DNA from: Saussurea involucrata
Taxonomy: Eukaryota > Streptophyta > Magnoliopsida > Asterales > Asteraceae
Length of the DNA: 64,000 nucleotides
Reading direction: 5' to 3'
Assembly: GCA_033807775.1 (NCBI GenBank)
Contig: CM066314.1
Span: forward strand, 146,681,429-146,745,428
In this document: piece after piece, positions 1-11,690 of the stretch
Numbering within the stretch: position 1 is the first letter of the stretch
Layout: each line of letters begins with the position of its first letter
Translations under genes and position numbers: made by a program
Notes under the pieces: generated by a model
Seen by the model: only the letters and a program-made list of their open reading frames with translations
Database searches by the model: none
Told to the model about the DNA's origin: nothing

Positions 1-2059
1 AGAACAACTAAATAAAAACTTCAATTTAATAGACAAAAGGAGATGAAATTCTTACTACGAACCATCCTTAAAAATCACCTCAAAATTTAAAACGTCACAA
101 CTCCAACATTAACCACATCTAAGTCTTATAATAAGACCAAATGAAGACGGGTATTACTTAACACAAATACAAGCTGCTATTCCTATAATAAATGCGGAAG
201 ACTTAACTAAGCACTTCGCTCCTTGTGCACACTACTAGCACCCATCTCTTCACAGTGTCACTAGGATTGTTCCCAACCTGAACCTGTTGCACATGTCGGC
301 AAATAAAAAGGTTAGGCTAACGCCTAGTGAGTTTAAGAGTTTTATCATGATTGCGTAAATCAATAAACGAGGAGGATGTAGCTTGAAAACATAATTTCCC
401 AAAAGAATTTATAACAATTGTGTGAACAACTCATTTTCCCAACACACACAAATCTTGAGCCGAACGCTTTCTTATTAAACATTTCCAAAATAAACTTACT
501 CCACAACTCACTCAAAATGTGCTTTGATGTTAAATATCCCGAGTAATATAAACGTGAATAAAACCCCAATATTCAAAACATCCAATAAGGATGAGACACA
601 ATACTCCGCCAATAAACCACGGGGAAACAATTCATTTAAATATAATACGTCACCAAAATATGGATACAAGTAAATACCCAAAAACAACACCTATCGGCGA
701 CGAGGGAGACCCGATTCCATCAAACGTGACGGGCACACAAAGTTAGGTCACTTATGATGTTATTGGATTACACCTCAAGTCCCGGTTTTAGTTCCCATGC
801 CATAACAACATCACAACCTCAAACCATATACATGTCTTTATTGTCTACTCCGTCGAGTTACACCTCAAGGACTTATGGGACCATATTGCCTATCCAATCT
901 AGACGAGTTACACCTCAAGGACTTCAATGTCCCCTATTGCCTACTTGCTAGTGGCCCCGAACGGCCTACCACATATAACCATGCGTTCCAATAGTCCACT
1001 CCTCGTGCACAAAGAGATAGACGCCAGAATAACTCATAATCTCGGAGTACACCATTCGAAACATATGACCTCCAATTGAGATTGCAATTAAGTGCATAAC
1101 ACGTCCAAAGCTCCATCTCGAGCTATTAAAACTGGGCAAGTGCCCCGAGACTTGTTTGAGTATGGTTTAAGACCAAAAAGGCAAAGCAAATATTTGGATA
1201 ACTATACAAGCCCATACGGTTGTATAACCCAAAATACACTTTTACTCAAATCTTTGACCCATATAACACAATTGGCCTCCGGCCCAAATTTACAAGATGT
1301 ACTATTCACAAGATGTTCGTAAAGTCGAGATTGACCAAACTCTAACAACTCACACATTTTTATTTTTCCAAAACGTACCGTATCATTGTTTGTGCATAAT
1401 CAAGACAACACTAAAGCATGTTTTTACCCAACAACCTCGATTTGTGAAAATAAGTTAAATAAACACTTTCAATCATGATTTACTTAACAAAATGTCCAAA
1501 ATCCCAAAAGTGGGTGTTTTATATGATTTTATAAAGTTAAACACTTTCATAATCAAAACCCACCAAATAGCTCCACAAAGAATAATTTTCATGTAAACAC
1601 ATAATCACTTAAAAAATGACATTTTGGCATGTACAACGTTTTCACAAATCAACTTGAACTCACCTTGCTAGATTTAGGCTAAATCTAGATTTTCCCCAAC
1701 TTGAGCTCCTTTGAAGAAATTGAATCATCAAGCCAAATCTTCCAAAAACCTAGATACATGAGTTTTCAGCCATCAATAACCACATTTAACCATTTAAAAT
1801 TGTTCCCCAAACATCAACCATCAAAATCTCCATTTATATCCAAAACCCCAATTTGACCTAACTTTTCTCAAAATCATCCAAACCAAAATTGGAGAAACAA
1901 AACACTAGGAGATCATCAATGGAACATTTATAACTCATAATGAAGCTTGTAAAGGGAGGAAATGAACTTACCACTTAGGTTTTGATAAAAACCTAGAAAA
2001 CCCCAAAAATCTCTAGTGTTGGAGATGAAAATTTGCTCTTGCATCAATAAATGAAACCA

Positions 2060-2916
2060 ATGGCGGAGACAGTAGGGGACCAGCTGGTGCTGAGCCCCCC
2101 CTAAGTGATCCAACTTATATAGTATATTGTAGAAAGGTTAACCAATATCCACTTGTAGCTCAAGTGGTTTGGGATAGTTGTATCTCCCTGTGAATCGAAG
2201 ATTCGAATCCAGCGGAGGTTTTTTCATGAATATTCATTTTTTATGTAACAATCATTTTTCTTAATTTCTAGTTTTCATCAATTAAATGCTTTTTGATTTT
2301 GAAAATATGTGTATTTATATAGTTTTTAACAACTATGTTTATATTGTTAATGACTACTTTTCTATTATTTTTATTTATTAAATTTTTAAAAAATGTAATT
2401 ACACTAAAAAGTAAAATAAATTGTATTCAATATTGATATCAGTATACAAACTTCAAAAAATATAAATTAAGGTTTTAAAAATTATACATTAAACCATAAA
2501 TTTTTATAATTTTATTTTTCATCACCCAACCCAAGTTATAAATTCTATTTTTAACACATAATATATATATATATAATCATTATTTATGATATATTAATAA
2601 ATTAGTGTAAGTATAATGGTGCACTTAATGATAAAAACTGTTTTTGGCTAATATTTTTTTTACTTCTCTTCTAATATTTCACAAACCAAAGTCACAAAAT
2701 TCGTGGGACATTGAATTTTCGTCTTGTCCCATGTCACGCTAGTCGCCAGACATTGAACAATGAGTTTTTTTCCCTTCCTTTCCTATCATGTCCATGTACC
2801 AAAAATGGCCTTAGAGAACCGACATTAATCGCATGTCTCATATTAGCCTCTTTGTTTGAATAACTTCGATCGTTAAACTAGCCCCCCCTAAACTATAATT
2901 CTGGCTACACCCCTGG
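2060..2916. mobile_element. Mutator-like non-autonomous DNA transposon in the LTR
   Basis: An 857-bp insert is bounded by a perfect 9-bp direct repeat ATGAAACCA (2051-2059 and 2917-2925). Its ends are imperfect inverted repeats: TGGCGGAGACAG at the left and CTGGCTACACCCCTGG at the right, of the GGCGGAGCCAG type seen at many plant transposon ends. A 9-bp duplication is typical of Mutator-like elements. The interior is AT-rich and has no reading frame of note, so it would need a transposase from elsewhere. It carries a tRNA-like pol III cassette near its left end. Confidence 0.7.
2149..2224 (+). ncRNA. tRNA-like pol III cassette (A box, B box, T6 terminator)
   Basis: TAGCTCAAGTGG at 2156-2167 fits the tRNA A box and GATTCGAATCC at 2200-2210 fits the B box, 44 bp apart start to start. 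A run of six T at 2219-2224 follows at the distance expected for a pol III terminator. The acceptor stem is not convincing, so I read this as a tRNA-derived (SINE-like) relic inside the Mutator-like element and not a working tRNA. Confidence 0.55.
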
Positions 2917-3227
2917 ATGAAACCACTAACATATGATGGAGAAGGAACACTTTAATATCCATAAAAAGCCCTAAAATCAATTAGGGTTTGATGGGGAATA
3001 AGAGGAAATGATTTGGGAGAGAAGAGACAGAGTTTGGGAGTGAGAAATGAGAAGCTTACCACCACCAAATGCTCTTGAATCTTCCAATGAACATAAAAAC
3101 TAATAATCTATCCTTGAAGAGCTCTCAAAAACGAAACCATAGCATCTTGAATCAAGAAAATCGGAGTTAAAATGAGAGAGATACGAAGAAATGAAGTTTT
3201 GGGGCTGAAAATCGCATTTTTAAGGCT

Positions 3228-3765
3228 CAGGTGCCCGTGTGCGATTGTGACATGCGATTGTGACAGTGTCACAATCGCGGGCATTATAGCACAGGATGTA
3301 CCGAGAGTTTTTTGGAATCCGACGATTGTGACATGCTATAGTGACAGTGTCACAATCGTGGACACTATAGCACAAAACGTACCGAACAATGTTTTGGTCA
3401 TAACTTCTTCGTTTTAGCTCCATTTTTGCTTCGAAAAGAACCGTTGGACTCGTATTTGAATTCTTCATCCAACAAGACCACAAAATCTATGATTTAAGCC
3501 CACAATCCTTTTTCCTCCATCTCTCTTAAATGATCGATTTCTACAATAACTTAAAATTGTGCTTACCCAAAAATTACGGGTGCTACCCCATTGTCATAAT
3601 TACATAGCACATTCGTTGGTACGACCAACCACTCGGTAACGTCGTTGCTATTGTGACATATGTTACAATCATATGACACTATAGCTGAGACTCCTATACC
3701 TTAAGTACCATTGATGCTATTGTGACAGATGTCACTACTGCATGGCACTATAGCCATACTCCATA
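3228..3765. repeat. Cluster of perfect and interleaved palindromes in the LTR promoter side
   Basis: Around 3254-3278 two 12-base arms (GCGATTGTGACA and its complement) meet over one central base. Variants with the arm cores CACAATCG and CTATAGTG recur at 3325-3375, 3648-3690 and 3717-3758, where CACAAT and CACTATAG arms alternate. In minus-strand LTR coordinates the cluster lies about 70-610 bp from the LTR start, the U3/leader side. Confidence 0.7.
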
Positions 3766-3836
3766 ATTGGTTCTTTCTTTACTGATTTCCCCCAATTCAA
3801 CATTTCTTCAATTGGGATAAGAATCAGGGTGTTACA

Positions 3837-4018
3837 ACATGATACCGGTTCGGTCTCGATGATTCGAGAAAATGGTTCTCGAGGCTCATTCCTATTTTTC
3901 TACATTTTATTCGATTTTCCCTAATGACTTTCACCACAATAGTCATTACATTTTAATGACTTTCACCTCTTACCGATTCAGAGGTAACCTCTGAATGTCA
4001 CCATTAAGAGGTAAACAA
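3837..4018. mobile_element. Probable end of a hAT-type MITE
   Basis: The right end, read in reverse, is GGGGCTGTTTGTTTACCTCT, a terminal pattern common to plant hAT MITEs, followed by repeated blocks such as AGAGGTAACCTCTGAAT. The matching left end is not visible, perhaps because the neighbouring LTR inserted into it. I therefore cannot give a duplication or a true start. Confidence 0.4.
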
Positions 4019-4598
4019 ACAGCCCCTAAGTATTTATTTATTAAGAAAAAAGTTCATTAACTTAACCGTTAAATTATGAAATCCATTTGATTTTTCAAAT
4101 TTATCTCACTTATCCAAAAACAAAATGTCTATTATCTTCAAAAAAAAAAACCCCAAATAATTAATCATCTTGATAATAAATAATTGGATAGACTAAATGT
4201 ATCCATATATATTATTAAATAGACATTTACATATTAATTTCTTCTCCATTCACATTAAAATTAAAACTTATATGTTAACCTAATTCTAATATAAAAAGGA
4301 TGGATATAATATATATTGTCCTAAATGAATAAATTAAAGAAATATATTTAAATAGATGATTGTCAAGTAAAACTAATAAAGAGTTGGGATAATGGACATA
4401 TCATTTGCTACTTTCTTTATGAAGGTATGCTACCCACCGTCCCTTTCATTAACTTCTAATTTTTATGTTTAGAAAATTATAAAATTATAAAATTATAAAA
4501 TATAAAATATTATAATTTAATTTGAAATTTTGATAACTATTTTCTTATATTTAAGGATATATGAATACTTATCTTCGTATCTGATAGGAAAGGATCCC
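4019..4598. other. AT-rich intergenic DNA, no gene seen
   Basis: This AT-rich sequence includes short AAAATTAT tandem repeats near 4475-4512. There is no supported reading frame, RNA gene or transposon end apart from the flanking MITEs. Confidence 0.6.
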
Positions 4599-4601
4599 TT
4601 A

Positions 4602-4975
4602 GAGCATCTCCAACAGCTTCTCCATTTTGGAGAAAATGGGGAATATGAGGATTTTGGGTCTAAAATATGCTCCAACAGCTTCCCCAAACCCATCCCCAAA
4701 ATGGAGAAAGTAGGAGAATCCCCAAAATTTTCTCCAAATATGGAGATTACCCCAAAAATCATTACCAAGTGTGAGGACCAATAGGAAACATTGAAAATAA
4801 ATATGTAGAGAGAGAAATAATATTTTAATAGATAAATGGAATATTTTAATATTTTAATTAATGTTGGATTCTCCAAAATGAGGAAGCTGTTGGAGATGAA
4901 TGTATATTTTTTTGGGGATTTTGGCTTTTGGTTCCCCATTTTAAAGAAATTATGGGGAAGCTGTTGGAGATGCTC
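4602..4975. mobile_element. Tourist-like (PIF/Harbinger) MITE
   Basis: This 374-bp element has near-identical inverted termini beginning GAGCATCTCCAACAGCTTC, the right end being GAAGCTGTTGGAGATGCTC with minor differences further in. It is flanked by the 3-bp target repeat TTA (4599-4601 and 4976-4978). The TTA duplication and these termini are those of Tourist/PIF-Harbinger MITEs. It is non-coding; the small frames crossing it are symmetrical products of the inverted repeats. Confidence 0.9.
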
Positions 4976-5338
4976 TTACATGCCTGTATCGTAGATTACA
5001 TATATGTCTATGAAGTACAAATCTGATTGCATTAGTATCTACAAATGATTTCTTTTGTGTAATTATATGTAATATCCATGTTCTTATTTTGAAAGGGATT
5101 TGGATTTGAGTGGAAATTTAACGAAAACTCAAACTGCAGGGACCAAGATGTAATTAGCCAATAAAAGGGTTAAAACCCTAAAAACTCTCATTCTCTTCAT
5201 TTTCAATTGTGGAGGCTAGAGAGAGAAAGAGAGATTGCATAGAAATTGAGTGTGTGTTTGGTGTGTGATTTTGGAATGAAAGCAAGGAAGAGATGCAGAT
5301 TTGGAGGGTGATTCTTCTCCAATACTTCATCAAGGTAA

Positions 5339-7648
5339 TGTAAAGCCCGTGTTCTGGTACGGTTTTATTTTACGTTCTCATTTATTTTTTCTCTATAAGC
5401 GAATTGTTGGTTATCGGGATTGTCGGGAAAAATCAAGATGAGAGTTAGTTATAGTGTTAGTTGATTTTTATTGTAAAGCTTTATCTCTTAGGGGTGGAAA
5501 GTGAATGTAATTCTAAAACTTAAGGGCCAAAAAGGGTGTGTTGCCATTTTGTTGCATGGGGTCGGCCCATAAGGGAACCGACCCCCTCCTATATCGTTCT
5601 TCCTTCTTACGTCAAAAAGAGAAACGACTGAAAACCCTACCTCACCCCTGCTGCCGCCGTATCACTCCACACACCCACACGTCGCCGTTGTTCTTCGCCG
5701 GCGAGAAGGGAGAGAGAGTGAGTGAGATCGCAAGAAAGAGAGAAGGAAGGGAAGTCGCCGGAGTTGCTGAAGCCGCCGGAGTCGCTGCTGCCGCCGTGAG
5801 CCACCCACAAGCAGCCGGCGCTGCTGGTTTTGCCGGCGAAGAGGAGGGTGTAGCGAGAGATAGTGAAGGTGTCGGGTTTCGTCGTTGTGTCGTCATCGAG
5901 GTAAGGTTTCACTCGACGTTTCTTTTCTTTTCGTTTTCGTCACCGGAGGACCACCGCCGGCCGGCCGCCGCTGCCGCTGCCGCGCCGCCACTGTGGTGGC
6001 TGGGTGTCGGGTGGCGGTGGTGGTGTCAGTCGTTGGTGCGTGCGGTAGGGTGATCGAGAGGGTAGTGATCTCGCGGTGGTTTGCGGGTTGTTTTTATCAC
6101 TTCGTCGATGAACCGCCGCCGGCCGCCACCGGCGACCACCACTGCCGGAGGGCAGTGGGTGGTGCGTGGCCATGTCTTAATAATAATCGTTGTTGAACCC
6201 ATTAAGCCGTGACTTAATCGCTTAAGCCAAATCGATCGAACCGTTGTTTTTAGAGTCGTCATTTCTTGTGAGTAATTGTTCAGCCACTGTTTTTGCAACG
6301 GCCATAACTTTTCTGTCGTAACTCCGATTGAGCCGAAACTGGCGCCCACGGTTCAAGCTCGGGGTCGGGCACGTTTTCCGTGTTTTAGCGGAAAACTGGT
6401 TCGGCCTCTAGCTAGATGGAAAAGTGGTCGTAAGTTCAGTGATTCGTCATTTCATGTGAAAATTCTGGAATCTGCCTTTGTCTTGGGAAAACCATAACGT
6501 TTTGCTCGTAACTCGTATCTGGGTGAGACCAGCGCCAAAAGTTCCCTTTTTGAGTCTATAAACTTTTCTGTGTTTTGTGAGAAGCCCAGTTCGGGACGTA
6601 GCATTGGTCAAAATGTCATTTTATACTGAAAGGTGCTGATTTTCGCTGTTCGGGGAACTGTTTTTGTAAAATCCATAATAAATGGTAGAAAAATCGTTAG
6701 GAGGCGTATAATATGTCCTTGGAACCTTAACTCATAGTACTTTCTGACCAGGTAATAATATTGAGGATTTAATGGGTTTAAGGAGGTCGAAACAGGTCCC
6801 GAACAGACCTGTTTGGCGAGACCGGATAGTAGTTTTAGTGACGTTTTAAGCGGGTGTCGTGTCGTAGGGTCCGGGTCTCGTATTGATACGTTTTAACGTG
6901 CGTTTAGGTGCTGAGAAGTGACCGTAATTGGGAAGCTTGAATTTGTATTGTTGAGCTAGGCGCGCATTCGAGGTGAGTTCTCTCACTATAACTAATGTCG
7001 GTTATTTTTACATTACGTTGTGTATGTATGTGGTAGTTCTATTTGCTTTTGATGCGGGGTTAAATAGTGGGGTGTCTAGTCGGACCTTATTGTTGTGACT
7101 ACGCGGGTGGCGTAGGAGTTCGGCGGGGCTGAGGGTCACATACGCGGGTGGCGTAGTAATTCGGTGGGACCGAAGGTTGTATACGCGGGTGGCGTATGAA
7201 CCCGGGGGTGCCGGGTTGCGTTTGCACGATTGTCGTGTGGTCGGTGGGACCGACGTATGCCTATTAGGTGGGTTGGTGTGAGTATGCACGTCTATGATTT
7301 GTTCGTAGACTTGTATGCTGTTTATGTGCAATTATCTGTTTATGGTGGTGTGGAAATAACTGTGTTACTTATGGTGTTGAATTCACTAAGCTTCGTGCTT
7401 ACCCTTTTCCCAATAAACTGTGGTTTCAGGTACGGGCGGCTCCAAGGCGTGACGAGTACACACTGGCGCGCGAGGAGGGCTGGTTGCTTTATGGCTTTTA
7501 ATAATTAAACGTTTATTCCGCTGGTTTTTATTATGAAGATATTAATTATGAGTTTGCAAACGAAACGTTGGGATCATTTAATGAGTTGTTATAAATGAAA
7601 TGTTTTTTTTAAATATTTAAATCTGCTTGTAATTTTTAGGACGTTACA
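5339..7648 (+). repeat. 5' LTR of the non-autonomous element
   Basis: It runs from TGTAAAGCCC to GGACGTTACA. The promoter-side part is short. AAACCCT at 5632 marks the likely leader start, followed by a very GC- and CCG-rich exon-like stretch (5640-5900). A donor GAG|GTAAGG (GT at 5901), a mini-exon 6908-6972 and a second donor GAG|GTGAGT (GT at 6973) follow. The hairpin TAAGC-TTCGT-GCTTA is at 7387-7401 and the acceptor TTTCAG ends at 7429. Three diverged repeats containing CCATAAC lie near 6300, 6490 and 6670. A row of mini-hairpins occupies 7090-7255. Confidence 0.92.
7387..7429 (+). promoter_or_regulatory. LTR hairpin with branch-point-like motif and 3' splice-site-like TTTCAG
   Basis: Arms TAAGC (7387-7391) and GCTTA (7397-7401) enclose the loop TTCGT. 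CTTAC (7398-7402) fits a plant branch point with A7401, 28 nt before TTTCAG (ends 7429). The 3' LTR copy is at 13974-13988 with its acceptor at 14016. Splicing itself is inferred. Confidence 0.55.
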
Positions 7649-7651
7649 ACT

Positions 7652-7664
7652 TGGTATCAGAGCA
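7652..7664 (+). other. Primer-binding site (initiator-Met tRNA type)
   Basis: TGGTATCAGAGCA begins 3 bp after the LTR end, the usual plant LTR-retrotransposon PBS complementary to the 3' end of initiator-Met tRNA. Confidence 0.9.
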
Positions 7665-7844
7665 CAGCTTGAGTGAATCAAATGCACCTCGGTGTGTTTG
7701 ATCTCAAGTTTGCGGCTATAAAATTTTCTTTAAAATTTTTGGAAAATAAAAGAAAACCCGTTTGAGAAACGGTGATCGGAGGCGCAGTGTGTACAGTCAG
7801 CCGGAGCCAAAGGGGAAAGGTACAGTACTTAGTATTTTATTGCC

Positions 7845-8590
7845 TTCTAGATCATCGAGTATGCATGCTAGATTGCCTGTTGTGGACACTATGTTGTATG
7901 TTGTACTGCTTGCTATTAGGAATTTATGCCAATTATGATAAGTTACTAAGTGGGTGCCCTCTAGGTTGTATGCAGTAAGAGATTTATAGCCTTAGAATAT
8001 TTGATTTAGTTCTATTGCGCAACTCTTGTTTGAGTCCAACCGTTCTAGGATAGAATCTTGTATTCGAATGTCTATTTATTTCGCACTGCATATAATCGGG
8101 TATTCGCGAGGTCACTCGTTATAATTAGTAGGGATTTTGTAGTAGCAAGGGTAGTGGGATAAGAGGAAGTTCCTAGAGAGCTGGGAAGGGTGTTTATGTA
8201 TGAGTATGTGTGCTAGATTGCTTTCTAGAACATAGGAGTATGTATGCTAAATTGCTTGGTGCTTATTACACTGTATTGCATGTTTGTTGCTTGCTAATAG
8301 GAGTTTATGCTAGCCTTGATAGGTTGTTAAGTGAATGCACTATAGGTCGTATGCGGTAGGAACCGAATAGCCTTAGAATGTCGGATTTAGTTCTATTGCG
8401 CAGCTCTTGTTTGAGTCCAACCGTTGTAGGATAGGATCTTACATTCGAATGTCTATCTGGTTTGCACTGTGTGCGACTGTGCATTCGCGAGGCGACTCGT
8501 CAAGACTAGTGGAAATTTCGTGGTAGCAAGGGTAGTGTTTGGGGGTGGAATTCCTAGGGAGCTAGGAAGAGTGTGTACATATGCTGGTGC
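7845..8590 (+). repeat. Diverged tandem duplication of about 381 bp
   Basis: Two copies share GATTTAGTTCTATTGCGCA (from 8001 and 8382), the following TCTTGTTTGAGTCCAACCGT and a final block ending in ..GGTAGTG. The copies are separated by about 381 bp and have diverged substantially, so the duplication is older than the insertion. Confidence 0.75.
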
Positions 8591-11267
8591 GGGCATATGG
8601 GTATAGTTATCGGCAAGGAGCTACTTGGACCCCTTGGGATGGAACTCGGAACGGGCGATGATAGGTGTGAATGGTAGTAGTAGAGCTCCTACTACCGGAA
8701 GCACAGGATCAATGCTCGAGTCGGGGAAGTCACGAGGAATCCAAGGAGTTTGGCGTGAGTGTTGTTAGTGTGCGTTGTTATGTGCTAATAACGCGTTGCA
8801 TTATCTACCCAGAATAGCCGTCACGAGGAGAGACAACTATAGTAGATCCACTGGTGCATGTGTGTACTTGACTTGCTTAGATGTAATGATCGTTGAGGGT
8901 AGTGGTGAAGGATCTAATCCAGTAGTCGTTGGAATAGAAGGACGATTCTAGTATTAGTCATTTTGAGTGACGATGTCGACGATGTTTGTTGTAAGTAGGT
9001 CATTTCGGGCCAAGATGGAAGATTGCGCTAGAGTCATAGGCTTATAGAGTCGACTTTGATTTGAGGAAAAATCGTAGGGATTATTTGACGTAATTTCCCA
9101 TCTTGCCCTAAGAGGTTTAAATGTCCGGAGGACGATAGTGGATTGGAGAGGTATGGAGGAGTATGAGTCGAGACGTTGAATGCCGACTGAGTCATGCACA
9201 GAGTTTATTTTGAAAATAGGATTGCATTAACTAATTTTTGTGTTTCCAATCCTTATATGGATTGTGTTTTGGAATTTTGGGAAATGTTTAGCACACACAC
9301 AAGATTTCGAATTATGGTTTTGAATGTGCATGAAACCTTTTTATAACGAGAGTTACAAACTTTGTCGATGATTTGTTTAAAATGAGTTTGGAATTCTAGT
9401 GTCGCTTAACTTTTCTTTCGAGAGTTTGTGTTACTAAGTATTTTATTGCAAATAGTTCAGTGTGTGGATTGATTCATGCGTGACATAAGTGATGCATGGA
9501 GGAATTTTGGTAACATTTCATAAGGAGTTGTTTAGTGCGCTTTTTAGTCAGCTAAAGGTTTTATTGACATTTCCATGAAAATGCGATTTATCGACTTAGG
9601 GGTATGTATACTGGGGTAACCTTTGTTCTCGACATTTTGATAAACGAGTCGTGCATGCAAATGTTTTAGTTCCTTTTTGTCGAAATGAAAGACCATTTGA
9701 TCCAAGGAGTGTTTTAATGTTGTGAATATCATGCATTCGATTACAATGTGTTATATTTTGGAAATATAAATGCGTAGATTGTTGACATTCGGTTAATTTA
9801 GAATTACCGATCATATTTTTTTTGGAAATTAAAAACTTTTGCTTTGGAGGAAACGAGTATTTTGAGCATTTTCGATAAATACATTTTTAAACTATAATGT
9901 TTTGACGTTATATGTCCCAAGTACGAAACTTGAGGAAGTGTTACAAGCTCGCATGCCTGCCCCCAGTTTGAGATTTTATGAGGTTTTAGTCGATATTTCC
10001 AATTAATAGAAGCGGACTGGTTTCTGTCTTCAAGTTTGAAACTTACACGAGACAGTTGTGTTTTAACAAAAATATATTGGTAAACCGTGTCATCGTTTTG
10101 TGTGATTAGCTGACGCGCGAAAAATTTGTGGCGAACCCTGTGCCACGTCATTTTATGATTAAAAAGAAGAATTGTTGAATCAAATGTCGTGAAACTTATT
10201 TTGAATTATGTGCACACCTTTGTCGCACCCTGTTTAAGGTCAAGCGGTTACTTTAAGTGCATGTCATGAGTCAATCCATACTGGAATCGAGGCGGTTCAT
10301 TTTAAAGAAATTATTTATTACGCTTTGCTTTTGTGTGAGTAAACTGAACTGCAATGGAATTATTTTCAACATGATTTTCCTATGTGGGACGAGCGTGTCC
10401 AGTTTTGCGTAACTATCGATCTGGTAATAGTAGTTTTATTACATATGATCTTTTTGAGATGAAAATCCTGATGTTGAAAATATTTTGTAAATGATTTTGT
10501 AAACCATTTGGGGAAATGTGCTTTTAAGTGTCATGTGTCATTTCGAGAATTTTAAGGGTGTGAGTCCTTTTGGAAAACTCTTTTGTTTAACCCGTGTTGA
10601 GTCTGGGACTAAGGTTGATTTCAGAGTATTGCTTGCTTAAACTTTGTTTAAACGCATTTTCCGACCTATGGGTCTAGCAAGCGTGGAGCATTTTGCTCGG
10701 TTTTGACTTGGAGTTAGTCATGGGCTAATTGCCCGGTTTTAATGACTCGAGGTGGAGTCTTGTTGATGAATTGTTTTGTCGCACCGTTTGGCATTCATTG
10801 CACGTCGAGTATTTACACGTTTGGGTGAGGGAGACAATCCGGGATAGGCACTTGTGGGTAGGCTGTTTTGCTTTGGATCCTTAGGCACGTTAGTCAGTCG
10901 CTGGTAGTGGTCGGTTGGGTATCTCGGGGTGAGGCACCGGCGTTCAGGTGTTATAGCCTAGGCTTTCTAGTAGGTTCTAGGAGGATATAGTTGTGGGCAC
11001 TTACCTAAGAGGTAATTCCGATGTGAGGGGCCCTGAGGCGTTACCTGAGAGGTAGGCGTCAGGGTGTATCCTCGGTTCAGATAAATTAGCTTTGTAGAGC
11101 GAGTGTGGGGGATACGTCGACGGTGGGAGGTTGGGTATTCCACGCGTGTTGGTAATGTAGGCTGGGTAGTATCGGTTAAGGGAATGACCTACGTGTGTGT
11201 TAGTTGACTTGATTGTGGGGGATATCTATTTGTGTTAGTGTCTAGGATAATACCACGCTTATGTGAT

Positions 11268-11690
11268 TTATTGTAATCGGTTGGACCGATGTTCGGCGGG
11301 TGGCCGATGTTTGTTATTGTAATCGGTTGGACCGATGTTCGGCGGGTGGCCGATGTTTGTTATTGTAATCGGTTGGACCGATGTTCGGCCGGTGGCCTAT
11401 GTTTGTTATTGTAATCGGTTGGACCGATGTTCGGCGGGTGGCCGATGTTTGTTATTATAATCGGTTGGACCGATGTTCGGCGGGTGGCCGATGTTTGTTA
11501 TTGTAATCGGTTGGACCGATGTTCGGCGGGTGGCCGATGTTTGTTATTGTAATCGGTTGGACCGATGTTCGGCGGGTGGCCGATGTTTGTTATTGTAATC
11601 GGTTGGACCGATGTTCGGCGGGTGGCCGATGTTTGTTATTGTAATCGGTTGGACCGATGTTCGGCAGGGGGTCGATGTTTTGTTAATATA
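11268..11690 (+). repeat. 46-bp tandem repeat array, nine units
   Basis: TTGGACCGAT recurs at 11281, 11327, 11373, 11419, 11465, 11511, 11557, 11603 and 11649, an exact 46-bp period. Units are nearly identical until the last, which is degraded. Each unit contains two small stem-loops, ATCGG-TTGGA-CCGAT and TCGGC-GGGTG-GCCGA. There are no unique spacers, so it is not CRISPR. Confidence 0.95.

Larger units (their letters stand above)
1..3836 (-). mobile_element. LTR of a Tekay-like Ty3/gypsy element, left end outside window
   Basis: The right end reads GGGTGTTACA, the reverse complement of an LTR start TGTAACACCC. The left part matches 61656-62000, whose LTR starts TGTAACACCC at 61633, so about 23 bp of this copy lie outside the window. 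Read on the minus strand, the promoter side is near 3836. A telo-box-like AAACCCTAA (minus, 2981-2990) precedes an exon-like stretch with a GTAAGC donor at 3059. A mini-exon lies at 1664-1749, followed by GTGAGT at 1663. A hairpin lies at 313-326 and an acceptor CAG at 278-280. Whether this is a solo LTR or one of a pair cannot be decided here. It has no coding capacity. Confidence 0.75.

Noticed and set aside
5642..6349. Overlapping frames on both strands of the CCG-rich LTR part
   Set aside because: The GC-rich, stop-poor composition opens several frames at once; only the exon-1 frame is mentioned, as weak.
11268..11690. CRISPR-like regular repeat
   Set aside because: Units are contiguous with a 46-bp period and no unique spacers, inside a plant LTR element. 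It is a minisatellite.
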